Positions 47,504 to 58,539 of a DNA stretch of 64,000 nt are shown here, one piece after another. This DNA comes from Rhyacophila brunnea (lineage: Eukaryota > Arthropoda > Insecta > Trichoptera > Rhyacophilidae), in assembly GCA_022495005.1 (NCBI GenBank), contig JAGYXB010001332.1:186001-250000 (forward strand), in the 5' to 3' direction. Within the stretch, counting starts at the first letter, position 1, and every line of letters starts with the position of its first letter. A program made the position numbers and the translations under genes. The notes beneath the pieces were generated by a model. That model was not told the DNA's origin, searched no databases, and saw only the letters and a program-made list of their open reading frames with translations.

Positions 47504-47684
47504 CGAACATAAAGAATAGAGAGCCAGACGAAATTAAAACGCCGTTAGAATTATTATCATTTCTCGAGGTTATGGCACACACAAAGCACCGAATTTTCTT
47601 GCCGACTGACCTACAAAAATGTGGTTGTTGGCAAAAATATTTGTTCCTATTCATAACATATTCGTTCATTTTAAACGATATTTA
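47504..47684 (+). other. Candidate coding fragment after a good acceptor
   Basis: A pyrimidine-rich acceptor (GGTTTTTTGTCACATTTCAG) precedes an open segment encoding ANIKNREPDEIKTPLELLSF, then LEVMAHTKHRIFLPTDLQKC and on to TAA at about 47682. The composition is mixed and protein-like (acidic, basic, Pro and Cys), unlike neighbouring random frames. No donor of quality follows, so it would be a last exon, or a relic of a transposon gene. I do not recognise the family. Confidence 0.35.
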
Positions 47685-47689
47685 ATATA

Positions 47690-48254
47690 GCCCCTTGGAC
47701 TCGCATGCTCTCTCGCGTTCCTGACAACTAAGTGATGGTATTTATTGAGATACAGTCCATCGTAGTGATTCAAATTTCTCAAACCGTGATGTTTTCATAA
47801 TATTAGTCGTAATTACCTAGAACATATCTGTATACTAAGATTTAAATAAAATGATACTTTTAAACGTATCACCCTCTTTTATTGATAGAACTAGCGTTTA
47901 TGTAGTAGAACTCAGATCGGAAAAAAAAACATTTGTTTATTCTTGCAAGATGCAGAATTATTAAACACATGTGATGCTAATTAGGAGAGAACTTATATCG
48001 GATACCAATATGTTTTATTTCACGAGGGTGAGTTTAAGTGAATGTTGATAGATACATATTTAAAAGGGGATCACCCCCGCTTCAATACAGTACGATATTC
48101 AACTAGACTCATAGAGAATAAACTTTAATTAACTTTAGTTATTTTTGACCACTCTGAGCATGGAGATAGTGTATACACCGACCACTGTTGCGACAGTTTT
48201 CGTTTAATATTCGTAGCCTTAAAATTTCAGTATAATTAATTATGTTAAGCTTAA
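47690..48254. other. Noncoding stretch
   Basis: No feature recognised. The sequence just after 47690 (CCCCTTGGACTCGCATGCTC) is GC-richer for about 40 bp. Confidence 0.35.
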
Positions 48255-48382
48255 TTAATAACTCATTTAGTGCTAACACCGCGACTGGCGCGTTTGGAGT
48301 ACTTGGCCATTATATGTAATTATCGTGTTATTTAAATGTGGTAATTACAAGGTAATTAAAAGGTCAGCAGTGATTGTATTAA
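48255..48382. mobile_element. TTAA-flanked MITE (family E), copy 3
   Basis: Bounded by TTAA at 48255-48258 and 48379-48382. The inward ends are TTAATAACTCATTTAGTGCT and TTAATACAATCACTGCTGAC. The interior has a GACTGGCGCGTTTGG block, TTGGCCATTA, ATTTAAATGTGGTAATTA and AGGTCAGCAGTGA, in the order seen at 54724-54826. Confidence 0.8.
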
Positions 48383-49456
48383 ACAATATAATTATTGTAC
48401 CGCAGTTAACATGTAAATTAAGAATATCTTTTTTTGAAAAATGCCGTACGTGGAGCCAAAACTTAAGCATTTTGATCTTATCAGATTTTGATTGCAAGTA
48501 TTGTCATTGGCTCACAGTATCTGTTGTGAATTTCATGTCAATGTATATATGGAAAAAAATGTAATAGATTGTTTTCTGTATGATTGGTTTTGCTTTGCTA
48601 ATCAATTATTGAAAATAAACCAATTATCTATAATATATTTTTATTATATTGAATATCATATTACAACGTAATATTTATTTATAATTTAGTAACAATATAT
48701 AATGCATTGTTTTCAATAGCTAAGTTGAAGCATTTCCTAAAACATTTAATTTAACTAACTACTTAATCCTATTGTTGAATTCAAAATCGGATATTTTTTT
48801 CTAAATAATATTAAATCAGTTATTAATGGCGTACAGTTATTAAACCGAACGCTATAACGTAATAAACATTAGACGACCGGATTATATTATAGGTATATTA
48901 TGTACACTCAATTTTCATTATAAACAGCTGTTAGATTTATTAACGCCATCTTGTAATACGATCATTCTTCTGCTTGCATCTACGTTCACGGTGTTAAATA
49001 ATATCATTTTGACAGATGAGCATGACAGGTGAATGTAATGGATTTGAAAACGGCATTATGATGTATGCGATAATTGTGATGATTCGTGTGGTCATCATCA
49101 ACGCGGTTGTCGGAGACACAATAATGATGTCTATGGAATATGTTTCTAGTCCATTTGAATGGAATGGCGTAGCATAGCTACACGTAATCGAGCAAGCATT
49201 GAGTTTGTCACAGAAGTGAATATAACGGCGCTATGCAATGAGGTCAGATACGAGAACCGATTTACACAATTCTACTCAAAGCGATGATTCTTACCAAATC
49301 TGTCGTTTCCCGATGTCATTTTATCAATGATTGAAAATTGATAAAAATAGAATATAATATTTGAGAAATAAATTATAATTTAATGTAAGTATTTTTTTCT
49401 AAAACAGTGTTGATGAAAGTGTTCTAAGTTTAAAGTAAATCAAGTCTAATACCACG
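48383..49456. other. Noncoding stretch
   Basis: A GC-richer patch at 49005-49290 contains TGACAG twice (near 49011 and 49023), GATGATTCGTGTGGTCATCA (a partial palindrome) and several ATGATG words. It has no frame and no repeat match, so a regulatory element is possible. The remainder is AT-rich and featureless. Confidence 0.35.
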
Positions 49457-49832
49457 CTTACACGTGCATGGATATACTGTACACAGTAAGAAAATGTATG
49501 GGGAAACATGTATTATCCTGCAGTTGGTAAGATTTCGTGCATGAATAAAAACAAGTTTGGAAGCTTCCGAATTGTGCTGATTTATTACGGGCAAGTAAGA
49601 ACTGCGCCTGCGCAGTAGAAAGATAATGGCGAACCTGCCGGTAAAAAAACCAACCACTCATTTAAAGATAACCGATTTTCAATACACCCTGTCAAATAGT
49701 AGTATAAAATGTCTCGTTTACTCTTTAAGAATGAGATTGGAGAGACAGTCAGCAGTTTACGTGTAAACGGTTATTATCATGATAGTTTAAAATAAGCAAT
49801 ATTGCTGACAGTGATTCCATGCACGTGTACAG
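49457..49832. mobile_element. MITE-like repeat (family D), copy 2
   Basis: Ends CTTACACGTGCATGG and CCATGCACGTGTACAG are inverted over about 13 bp. The interior matches 17495-17850 in order (ATCCTGCAGTTG, GGAAGCTTCC, CTGCGCCTGC, AACCGATTTTCA, CTGTCAAATAGTA, AAGAATGAGATT). Overlapping minus-strand frames here are incidental. The length is 376 bp. No target duplication is evident, so the superfamily is open. Confidence 0.75.
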
Positions 49833-50975
49833 ATGCTATTATGCTAATTTATCGCGTCATTTTTTTTTGCGAGAACCAAAAGGTATACGTGGACATTTAC
49901 AGTATATAGTGGTATTAATTGACGAAGATATGATATTAAATATTCGCTCAACCCCCGTAATTAAATAATACATTATCAATTCAAAGACATCATTTAAATT
50001 TTACCTAACCAGCAAAAATTTAAGAAAGGACTGCGTTATCCCTCAATTCAAATTTTTTGTATAATAAAATAATTAATATGTTTATGGTATTTAAAAAATG
50101 AGAAGTTTCTGATTGCTAATTTTATTCATGATTTTAACTGACCTAGTCATTTAAGCTTGTGGTACTAACGGTGCATAATTAACTCATCGGAACCGTGTAG
50201 CTACGTTTTATCGGGGCATTAACGTGTTAAATGGATGAGGTATGTAAACAATAAAAGAGCTTTAGGAACAGGTGAACGTAATTAAAAAATAGTCTCTAAA
50301 TGCATTGTAATGAGAGTAAATTTAGAAATTGTGTTAATTCGTATTGAGATTATTGTTATATATTGTTAACGTGTAAAAAGACAATAGAAAAAAACTACGG
50401 TTGGATTAACCTAGAAGTAACCTTAATACTTGACATATTAGAATCAATCAATAAATTACTATGTTAATAAAAATGTATTTTTTTTTTACTATCATGATTG
50501 ACATTCCATATAGAAATTAATTGAATAATCTCGATATAAATGAAATATTCTTGTCAAAGTTTTAATCAATTTCAATTTTATCCAACGATCATATTATTAT
50601 GGGTATGACCAATCAATTCAAGTAAGAAAAACTTAAACACTTGTCGGGGGTCTACGTGGGTGTTGTACAAAATAGCTTGACACAGTTTAACTCGGACACA
50701 GTTATGTTATTTTAAGATGTACGACATGCAATATTGTGGTGAGGATTTCACACGATACGTTTACGTTGTGATATGCTCACGTAACATTACAGGTAATATT
50801 TGACGGTCAGCTGTCGACCAAATTTGCGGACGTTGATATTACTATAGCTTGTGATTGACAATTTTTTCTTTTTTATATTGGATACAACCTGTTATAAGAA
50901 ATAAACTATCACATATTTAGAAGAAGCATGTCTCTACTTAGACATATACCTAAATATGTTGAAATGAAGACAAAC
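49833..50975. other. Noncoding AT-rich stretch
   Basis: No gene or repeat recognised. Confidence 0.4.
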
Positions 50976-51439
50976 AATTACAAGATAAAAAGAACTTTTT
51001 ATATAAAGCGTTTTTAAATTTTCTGTTGAATCACATAAACTTGACTTGACTAGCTTAAACGATCAAAAAAATTTGTACTTGATAGAAATAATACTGAAAT
51101 AATGTCATTTTGACATTCATATTGATTTCCATAGTAACACACGTATATATTAATAATTTAGTTGCTAGGACCCCAGACCCCCTAGCAACCAATAATAGTG
51201 GATTGGATTACGGATTTCTTCCAAAATAACTTTTCATACAAAAAAGAAGTAACTGAAAATGAATTCAATTCTACTTAAAGATGTCTAAAAGTATTAAAAA
51301 AATGCATTGTTCTGATATATTCTAAAAGTTTCAAATGTCTAATTAGTCGTGAAGTTAGTTAAAAATCGATTGCAAGATTTATACCGGATAAAAAACCACT
51401 GGACAAATAATAATACAACCTAATAAAAACGTTGTAAAA
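50976..51439 (+). mobile_element. Family A nested-palindrome element, copy 5 (subfamily 2)
   Basis: Starts AATTACAAGATAAAAAGAAC and ends CCTAATAAAAACGTTGTAAA. It differs from copies 1-4 and 6 by a GGATTGGATTACGGATTTCT insertion after the central hairpin and by CCTAATAAAAACG instead of GAGCTAAGAAAAACG at the right end. Copy 7 at the window edge shares both differences, so the two define a subfamily. Confidence 0.9.
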
Positions 51440-52477
51440 TACTGCTGAACATAACAACTAAATTAGTTACAAATAATTTTGTATTATTGATTAGTAATTT
51501 ATAATAAACTTTACATTATTGTCAAAAACTGCCCATATTTTAATAATATTTATGATTAAATTAAGTCTCTAACAAGGCTTATGAACATTATTTAATGAAC
51601 AGACTTGAGATAACTTCTAATAATTGAGTTGCTTATAAAGGTTTGTTTATTAGTTACTACATAATTGACCATTTCGAACACTAAATATGGTTGACTTGTA
51701 CTGAAACCGAAGTCATTATATGCGTCAATAATTTATTGTACATGGTATAATACAGGCAACTGAATACACTGGAGAATAATTAAGTGCTATGTAGAAAATA
51801 TAGTAAATATTTGAGAAAACTAATTTTTATTAGGGCCATACTTGGGACCCTTTACTCTAATGAAAAGTAAATTTATTGGAATGAGTTTAAGGCTATGAGT
51901 CTATGACACACAATACACGACGTTAGTGCAAAATTACATGTTATAAAGTGTCTCCGTTCCCAAAATAACCCGTAATTACAAGACGTCGTCTAGATCTACT
52001 GCCTCTAATAAACACAATGGAAGTCTTGATTTCAGTTGAGATATGCTCTTAAAACTAGGTTTATCAAATATGCAGATTTGCCGACTAAAATAGGCTGCCA
52101 AATTGCTACGTTTTATTTTTCATTGTTTTCCACAATGGATGTGGGAAGATCTTCTCATAAAGTCATGGGATAGCGGTAAACATTACAATCGTAGGTGTAT
52201 CTAATTTTTTTTTAAGAAACACGAGATATACTGTAACTCACATATTATTATGATTATATTAAAGTGCTACATCATTTTTGGAATATATATGTATAAGCGT
52301 ATATTATATATTATTATCGGTGTATCAATATAATAATTTTATATAATATGCAGGAGTATACTAAAATGACGTCAGTTAATGTTTAATTTTAATCATATAT
52401 AAAGCTTAGTACGTTCTTGCTGGTATTGATAAGTATATAGTTACTTTGACTATCAGAGTATCTTAAGTCAAAATAAT
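51440..52477. other. Noncoding AT-rich stretch
   Basis: No gene or repeat recognised. Confidence 0.4.
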
Positions 52478-52902
52478 AATTACAAGATAAAAAAAACTTT
52501 TTATATACTTACAACGTTTTTAAATTCTGTTGAACCATATAAACTTGACTTGACTAGCTCAAATGATCAAAAAAATTTTTACTTGACATGTCATATTGAT
52601 TTCCATAGTAACGCAAGTATATATTAATAATTTAGTTGCTAGGACCCCAGACCCCTAGCAACCGATAATGGTGTCGAAATAACTTTTACTTTAACAAAAC
52701 AGAATTAACTGAAAATTAATTCAATTCTACTTAAAGATGGCTAAAAGTATTTAAAAAATGCATTAGCATCGTGTTCTGATATATCCTAAAAGTTTCAAAT
52801 GTTTAGCTAGTCGGGAAGTTAGTTAAATCGATTGCAAGATTTGTACCGGACAAAGAACCACCGGACAAATAAGAATACGAGCTAAGAAAAACGTTGTAAA
52901 AT
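52478..52902 (+). mobile_element. Family A nested-palindrome element, copy 6
   Basis: Starts AATTACAAGATAAAAAAAAC and ends GAGCTAAGAAAAACGTTGTA, with the full central stem GTTGCTAGGACCCCAGACC and CCTAGCAACC. It lacks the GATAGAAATAATACTGAAAT segment present in copies 2, 3 and 5. It lies about 1 kb from copy 5, the closest pair in the window. Confidence 0.9.
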
Positions 52903-53106
52903 AACACTTTCGGGGAAATACACTCGCACTCGTTCCAATATTTTTTATAATATCATGTTTTCAAAAAATATGTATATACCATAATAACGGATTAAACATT
53001 CTTAAAATCTTGTGTAGGTATAAAGTATTATGTATTGAATAAAAAAGTAATATATTACTATTTTAATGGTAGTAGGATGTCAATAATAAATTCTGGTTAA
53101 TCTTGA

Positions 53107-53270
53107 CGCCAGCTTAATTATATTTACTTAAATATATAATTTATTTAAATATATAATTTCCTTAAATATAGAATTTACTTAAATATATAATTTATTTAAA
53201 CATATAATTTCCTTAAATATATAATTTACTTAAATATATAATTTAATTAAATATATAATTTATTCATTTC
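53107..53270. repeat. AT-rich minisatellite, 18-bp unit
   Basis: About eight tandem units of an 18-bp motif (TTAAATATATAATTTACT and variants with TTCC, TTAT or a GAATTT change) run through this stretch. Two alternating variant types (TTTATT and TTTCC) suggest a higher-order 36-bp unit. Confidence 0.9.
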
Positions 53271-53335
53271 CTTCGGGGCATTTAAAGCCAAAAAGTGTGT
53301 AAACGGGGTGTAATTATGAGTAATGATTCACATGA

Positions 53336-53412
53336 TTCGTAGACGGATCGGTAGATCAAAGTGTAAGATTCTCACCGGGACAGTAAATGGTGTGAGTTCG
53401 AATCCCATTTAG
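53336..53412 (+). repeat. tRNA-like sequence
   Basis: GGATCGGTAGATC and, about 50 bp later, GTGTGAGTTCGAATCCCAT resemble A and B boxes. The B-box arm GTGAG TTCGAAT CCCAT pairs poorly, so a working tRNA is unlikely. It is probably another SINE head or a decayed tRNA. Confidence 0.4.
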
Positions 53413-53530
53413 AACAATCTTTTTCCAATTGATATGTCTATGACGTTATTCAAATTTCAATCATTATTTTTTGATAATTGCTTATTAATTTATCTTTGTT
53501 GACTTTTTTTTTTAACTTAAGAGCGTATTT

Positions 53531-53868
53531 CAGTGAAACGGTAATTAATTTTCAACAGTAGGTGTGACGAAATTTGGCACTCGTCGCCAACTGGAGACCG
53601 ATTGTCGAGGTGTGCGCACGTCGATTTGTTTTGTCATGGCGTCGGATGAATATACTCTTAAATCGTGTAAAGATGACTAAAAAACTTTACGTATGTACTT
53701 GAAAAAGAAAACATGTCAATGAATATACTATTATTAGTAATATAACAATAAACATAACATTAAATGGACGCATGTAGAATTTTTATGACAGATTATATTT
53801 CGTTCGGCATGCGTCATTTGCACAATCCGCGCATCGCCTAGCCACGATCTTTTTAGACCATGCCTCAA
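53531..53868 (+). repeat. Dispersed repeat (family C), copy 2
   Basis: This is colinear with copy 1 at 29114-29452, from CAGTGAAACGG to AGACCATGCCTCAA. It lacks the SINE head fragment and the SINE that flank copy 1, which fixes the right border near TGCCTCAA. Several small indels are present. Class unknown. Confidence 0.8.
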
Positions 53869-54723
53869 CTAAGTAATAACTAAGTATTAATAACTTGTTT
53901 AAATTTAAACTAAATATTGAATTCTGAGCATAGGTATAGATAATTAGAGTATTAATAATTAATGTGTAATGCCCATAATGTGTTAATAGATTTGAAAGAC
54001 AGAGAGTATAATGTAGTAATGTATAATAAATGTGACATTAAGAATGCATTTATTGTCTTTATTAGACAAAACAGCTTTTTACAATCATAACAAAAGCATC
54101 GTTGTATAAAGTGCGCGAATTCGAAATGACGTAGTTGGTGACTAAATACCGGCTGTTACTGAAAATAACCACGCGAATCGCAAGATTTGTTCCAATAATC
54201 GAATTTAAATATCATGAATGGACGGTGGCGAGCGAAATAATCGATTCTCATCCTTCGTTACAACTCCGATTAAAATATTCATTCATGAATTGATTATTCA
54301 TGTCGCGCGAATGAAAAGTGCATTGTGTAATACGCGTGGTTAACAATACGCGTGATGTACTCACACATTCTCACTCACGTTGCATACATAATTATTATTA
54401 AATAAGTATAAGCAATACTAATGAGGTAGCTATAGTTGCTGGAATCTATAATAAGATCCCTGTTAATATTATCATGAACTACTTAGATTCATACCTATAC
54501 GATACACGTTGGTAATACAGATAGTAACTTATCGGTTTATGTGTTTAATATATTTCATTTATTATTTATCTTCTGTCTTTATCTTAATTTTGGATATATA
54601 TTACGTAACCTGTCTGCCACTACTCTAAATAGTAGGTTTGAAGTGATGAGCTCAAATATAGTATTTGATATTTTTGAACTGGAACGTTCTCTTTCTGCCA
54701 GAGCTTCACTCTAAAATCTTCCC
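53869..54723. other. Noncoding stretch
   Basis: A less AT-rich segment at 54110-54370 has CGCGAATCG, GCGCGAATG, ACGCGTGG and ACGCGTGATG words, an unusual density of CG dinucleotides for this window, but no frame or repeat match. Confidence 0.35.
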
Positions 54724-54826
54724 TTAACTCATTTAGCGCCTGGCGCGTTTGGAGTCGTTGGCCATTAGATATAATTAACGTGTTATTTAAATGTGGTAAT
54801 TAAAAGGTTAGCAGTGACTGTGTCAA
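54724..54826. mobile_element. TTAA-type MITE (family E), copy 4
   Basis: TTAACTCATTTAGCGCCTGG at the left and, read from the right, TTGACACAGTCACTGCTAAC. The right target site is TCAA in plus orientation, one change from TTAA. Colinear with copy 3 (GGCGCGTTTGGAGT, TTGGCCATTA, ATTTAAATGTGGTAATTA). At 103 bp it is the shortest copy. Confidence 0.75.
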
Positions 54827-55110
54827 ATGATAAAATGCAGAAATTGATATCTCCCGTGATCCTGGATGACGGGGTCAAAGTTTTTACGTCTCTGATTGTT
54901 TCTATCATCTTTTTTATCCTCTATATTTGTAACTTTTTCTAGATTATACGAAGAGCGCATCATATGTACATCCATATTTCGAAAATTTTAAGTTTTATAA
55001 GCGTTGTTTCGGTAAGTATCCATGTCTCCAATTCATATAGTACACTGAAAAGACATTATTATCTTATCATTACTCATTATCTCAAAGTCCTAAGATTTGG
55101 CTTTGGATAA

Positions 55111-55367
55111 ATAATAACAGTGGATTAAGCGTCGGCTTATAGCGTCGTGGTTCCCAGGTTCGAATCCTGGGTTTAGCAAGTACACACATTGTTTTTGAGT
55201 ATGATAGTATGATAGTATGATACATGTATATAAGTCAGAGTATGGACCTAATAAGTTGAGCAAGTGGCTGACATCCATTTCTCGTAAAAACAAAACCTGT
55301 TAATAGAAACCTCTACTTTGTGAAGGCCCATATGATCTTATTAGGATCGGACATGGTCGGAAAAAAA
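55111..55367 (+). mobile_element. tRNA-derived SINE (family S), copy 4
   Basis: The head with B box GGTTCGAATCCTGGG lies at about 55155-55170, followed by GGACCTAATAAGTTGAGCAA, GTGGCTGACATCCATTTCTC and the end ATCTTATTAGGATCGGACAT. An AGTATGAT triplication (about 55198-55222) interrupts the body. AATAATAACAGTGG at its start recurs at the start of the next copy. The minus-strand frame at 55090-55293 is incidental. Confidence 0.9.
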
Positions 55368-55612
55368 TAATAACAGTGGCTTAAGCGTCGGCCTATAGCG
55401 TCGTGGGTCTAAGGTTCGAATCCTGGACTTGGCAAGTAAGTACATACATTGTTTTTCAATTTGTATATGAGTCAGAGTATGGACCTAATAAGTTGAGCAA
55501 GTGGCTGACATCCATTTCTCGTAAAAACAAAACCTATTAATAGAAACCTCTACTCTGTGAAGGCCCATATGATCTTATTAGGATCGGACATGGTCGAGAA
55601 AAAAATATTATT
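55368..55612 (+). mobile_element. tRNA-derived SINE (family S), copy 5, tandem to copy 4
   Basis: Nearly identical in body to copy 4, same strand, directly following it, with B box GGTTCGAATCCTGG and end TTAGGATCGGACATGGTCGA. The tandem layout with the shared AATAATAACAG at both starts can come from insertion into the A-rich tail or from a local tandem duplication. It lacks the AGTATGAT triplication. Confidence 0.9.
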
Positions 55613-58330
55613 TTCATCAGTCGTGTAGAAGCCGCCCTGGTCTTCTCGAATCAGGATTTGAGTTCAATGATATGGGGCCTCTGTAATTATCCATACATCA
55701 ACCTGAGTACATAATGGAATGAGCTCTGCATTATTTAATTGACAATAATTACTTAATCTATTATCAAAACTAACATTATTACTGTTGCAATAAATCATCG
55801 CGTATATTAATGATACTTCTTATAGAATTTAGTTATACATACATTATGATTAATGATCATTATTAGCTTTATATTATGGTTGGATCTTGACCGCCTACAG
55901 AAATGTTCTCCAATTTTGAAGACACAGCAACTTTACGAATATATTATCTATGTAATTGAAATATCAAAGTGATTGTACAATCTTAAATATTGTGTAAGTA
56001 TATTAAATTTTAATTTTAACTGTGATCAGTAATCACCAGTAATGAATCCAATATCAAATATTAAAGAGTAACTCACGAATTTTGTTAAGTGCATACTAGA
56101 CTAGATTTAATATGCATATTTTATTAAAGAAGGCTCACACGACGAATTTGGTATATGCATCGCTGTACAATGTAGTTACAGTAATTTGATTAAAACGTTT
56201 GCATAACGCTATTATCAATTGTGGTAAAGATTGGTTAGTTCCGCAGCGAAAAAATAATGAATACTATAAAAATGCAATCTCCCCAAGGTATGGAGTGCTT
56301 TGTAGAAACTTGAAGTTCAGTGGAGTCTCACAAAAGGTCACAGAGCTTGGCTGGTCTTGCTTATCCGTTATATTGTTATAAACGTGTGTTTTACTGCATA
56401 CATTGGCAACCATAAAATACTAGATATCTGCCTAGTATCCATATTATGAAAACAATAAGACATTTAATTGAGTATCAGGTATACTGATGTTATCGTACTA
56501 ATAAACATACATTCATATTATTTTATAGATTTAACCTAATGATTGAAGTAACCTTTTTTTATTTTTTTACAACGTTATGAATTAACTACTTTACTGCTAG
56601 TTAAATACAAATACGACTTTGATCTAAATGAGTTGTAATCTAATTTTTGAGAAATTAAACACAACCAATTATCCAGTTTTATATTATGTTACTTGATCTA
56701 TAAACACACAATGATACCGAAATGTATTTTTAGGCATCCTAAAATAATGTGAAAGAACGTTTGAAAAAAGTAAATAAAGAAGAATTAAGTGTTCATTTAA
56801 TAATTAGTTCCATGCAGTATTTTTTTTGATAATAGATACTTCTTAATTGGCTCCGTAATCCGGTATGGATCTTGACCGCCTCTCAAAGAGGTTTCTTAAG
56901 TATTTTTAAAGAAAAAGTTGCTATCCATTCGCTGTCCATATTATAGATATACAGTAAGAATATGCGAATTTGCGAACCCGTGATCTACTGTTTCAAAAGC
57001 AGAGAAATGTCACTCAATCATGGCGGGTGCTATCTTTAGAAGTTGGCATTATGATTTTCAACCCTTTATTAATAGTATTTGTTCCAAAATTTGAAAATTC
57101 ATGATTTAAAAAAAAAGTACGATTACAAAAGATTTTTTTAATGCTTAATTACCAATTATCTACGACTAACTGTTTTTTACTCTTATTTGATAGAAGGTCA
57201 TTTTATTTATTATCTTAGAAATTAAAAATACGTAAAAGTTAATTTTATTAATGTTAATACAACATTATTAAAAATAAGATCGGCATATTGTAAGAGATAA
57301 TGACGTACATTATTCTGGTTAAAACTCTTGTAAAAAAATCTTTATAGGACGTTATATAAATACCAATGTGCAATGAATGATGATGTTTATAATTTTTTGC
57401 CGTTGTGCGTTTAGTCTTTTTTAATATAATTTGGGCGGACATTATATGTTAAAAAAACAACTAGGCAAAGAATATTTATTAAGAATATTCAGCTGATATG
57501 GTCAAAGTAGACGATACATTACAATATAGTATAAATGTATGTACTATAGTATATTTTATTTTAATTAACATAATGTCGTTCCACTAAGATTTGGCAGTTA
57601 AATTCATGCCTAATTTTACGATTTATTTAACTTTCTTCTTTCATGATTCACATACCACTGTTCATAAATCGCATAGTACACATTAACAGAAAATTGACTA
57701 CGTCTTGTCAAATATTGAATAGTTTAATATCAGGGTTCAAGTTATTTTATAGTTGGTGCCCACTACGACGGCAAGCCGCTGCAACACGTCTACAATAGTT
57801 GGGTAGACTTAACTACCAGACGTTTTCGATGCTTTACGTAGATACCGTTTGATATATATCACACGTCGTGTCACATGCCTGCATATTTATGAGTTAGGAC
57901 TTTAAATATTGGTTATTAAATAATAATAATCCATTTAACTTTTAATATCAATGTGAAGCAATTTTATTCCAGTATCATTCTTGCAAATACATCACAGAGT
58001 ACCTGTTTGAATTTTGATATAAAAACAATGATAGCTAATTTATTAGTATTCTATTTTAGCACGTTAGACTTTTTAATTAAGTACAATAAACAGTTACCTA
58101 AATTGATTATAAATACATATAAAATAAATAAAAGCAAAAGTGATAAATAACCAGTGATAAAATCCATAGATAAAATGTATTATATTGTAATTAAGTCTAT
58201 CAAATAACGTATATAAATAATAGCGATAACATAAAATATAAAATTATCTGTAAAGAATAACGGAAAAAAATATTAATAGTTATAACAGACTAATAGGTGC
58301 ATTTTTAATATAGCTATTATTATTGATGTA
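55613..58330. other. Noncoding AT-rich stretch
   Basis: No gene is recognised. TTGACCGCCTACAGAAATG (near 55888) and TTGACCGCCTCTCAAAGAGG (near 56872) share ATCTTGACCGCCT and may be a small repeat. The frame at 56199-56381 shows no domain. Confidence 0.4.
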
Positions 58331-58337
58331 ATAAAAA

Positions 58338-58536
58338 ACAGAGAAGAGAAATAATAAAGACACACAACTTAAATTTAAAATACTGTCAGTGTCCATTATG
58401 CAAAATTTTGGAAATTATACGTGTAAAGGAAGTAGCTGAGTTATTAAAAGTATCAATGGTGGAGAAAGAACTCGGTGTCATAATTACTGCGGGAGAAATG
58501 GATGAAGGAGTTCTTATGGAAATTAGAATTACTTAG
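58338..58536 (+). other. Open frame of about 60 codons without ATG, unrecognised
   Basis: From about 58335 to TAG at 58536 one plus frame is open and includes YCQCPLCKILEIIRVKEVAE, then LLKVSMVEKELGVI and AGEMDEGVLMEI. The codons are less AT-driven than those around it. An acceptor-like ACTGTCAG precedes TGTCC near 58392. It may be a decayed coding piece. No family was recognised. Confidence 0.25.
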
Positions 58537-58539
58537 ATA

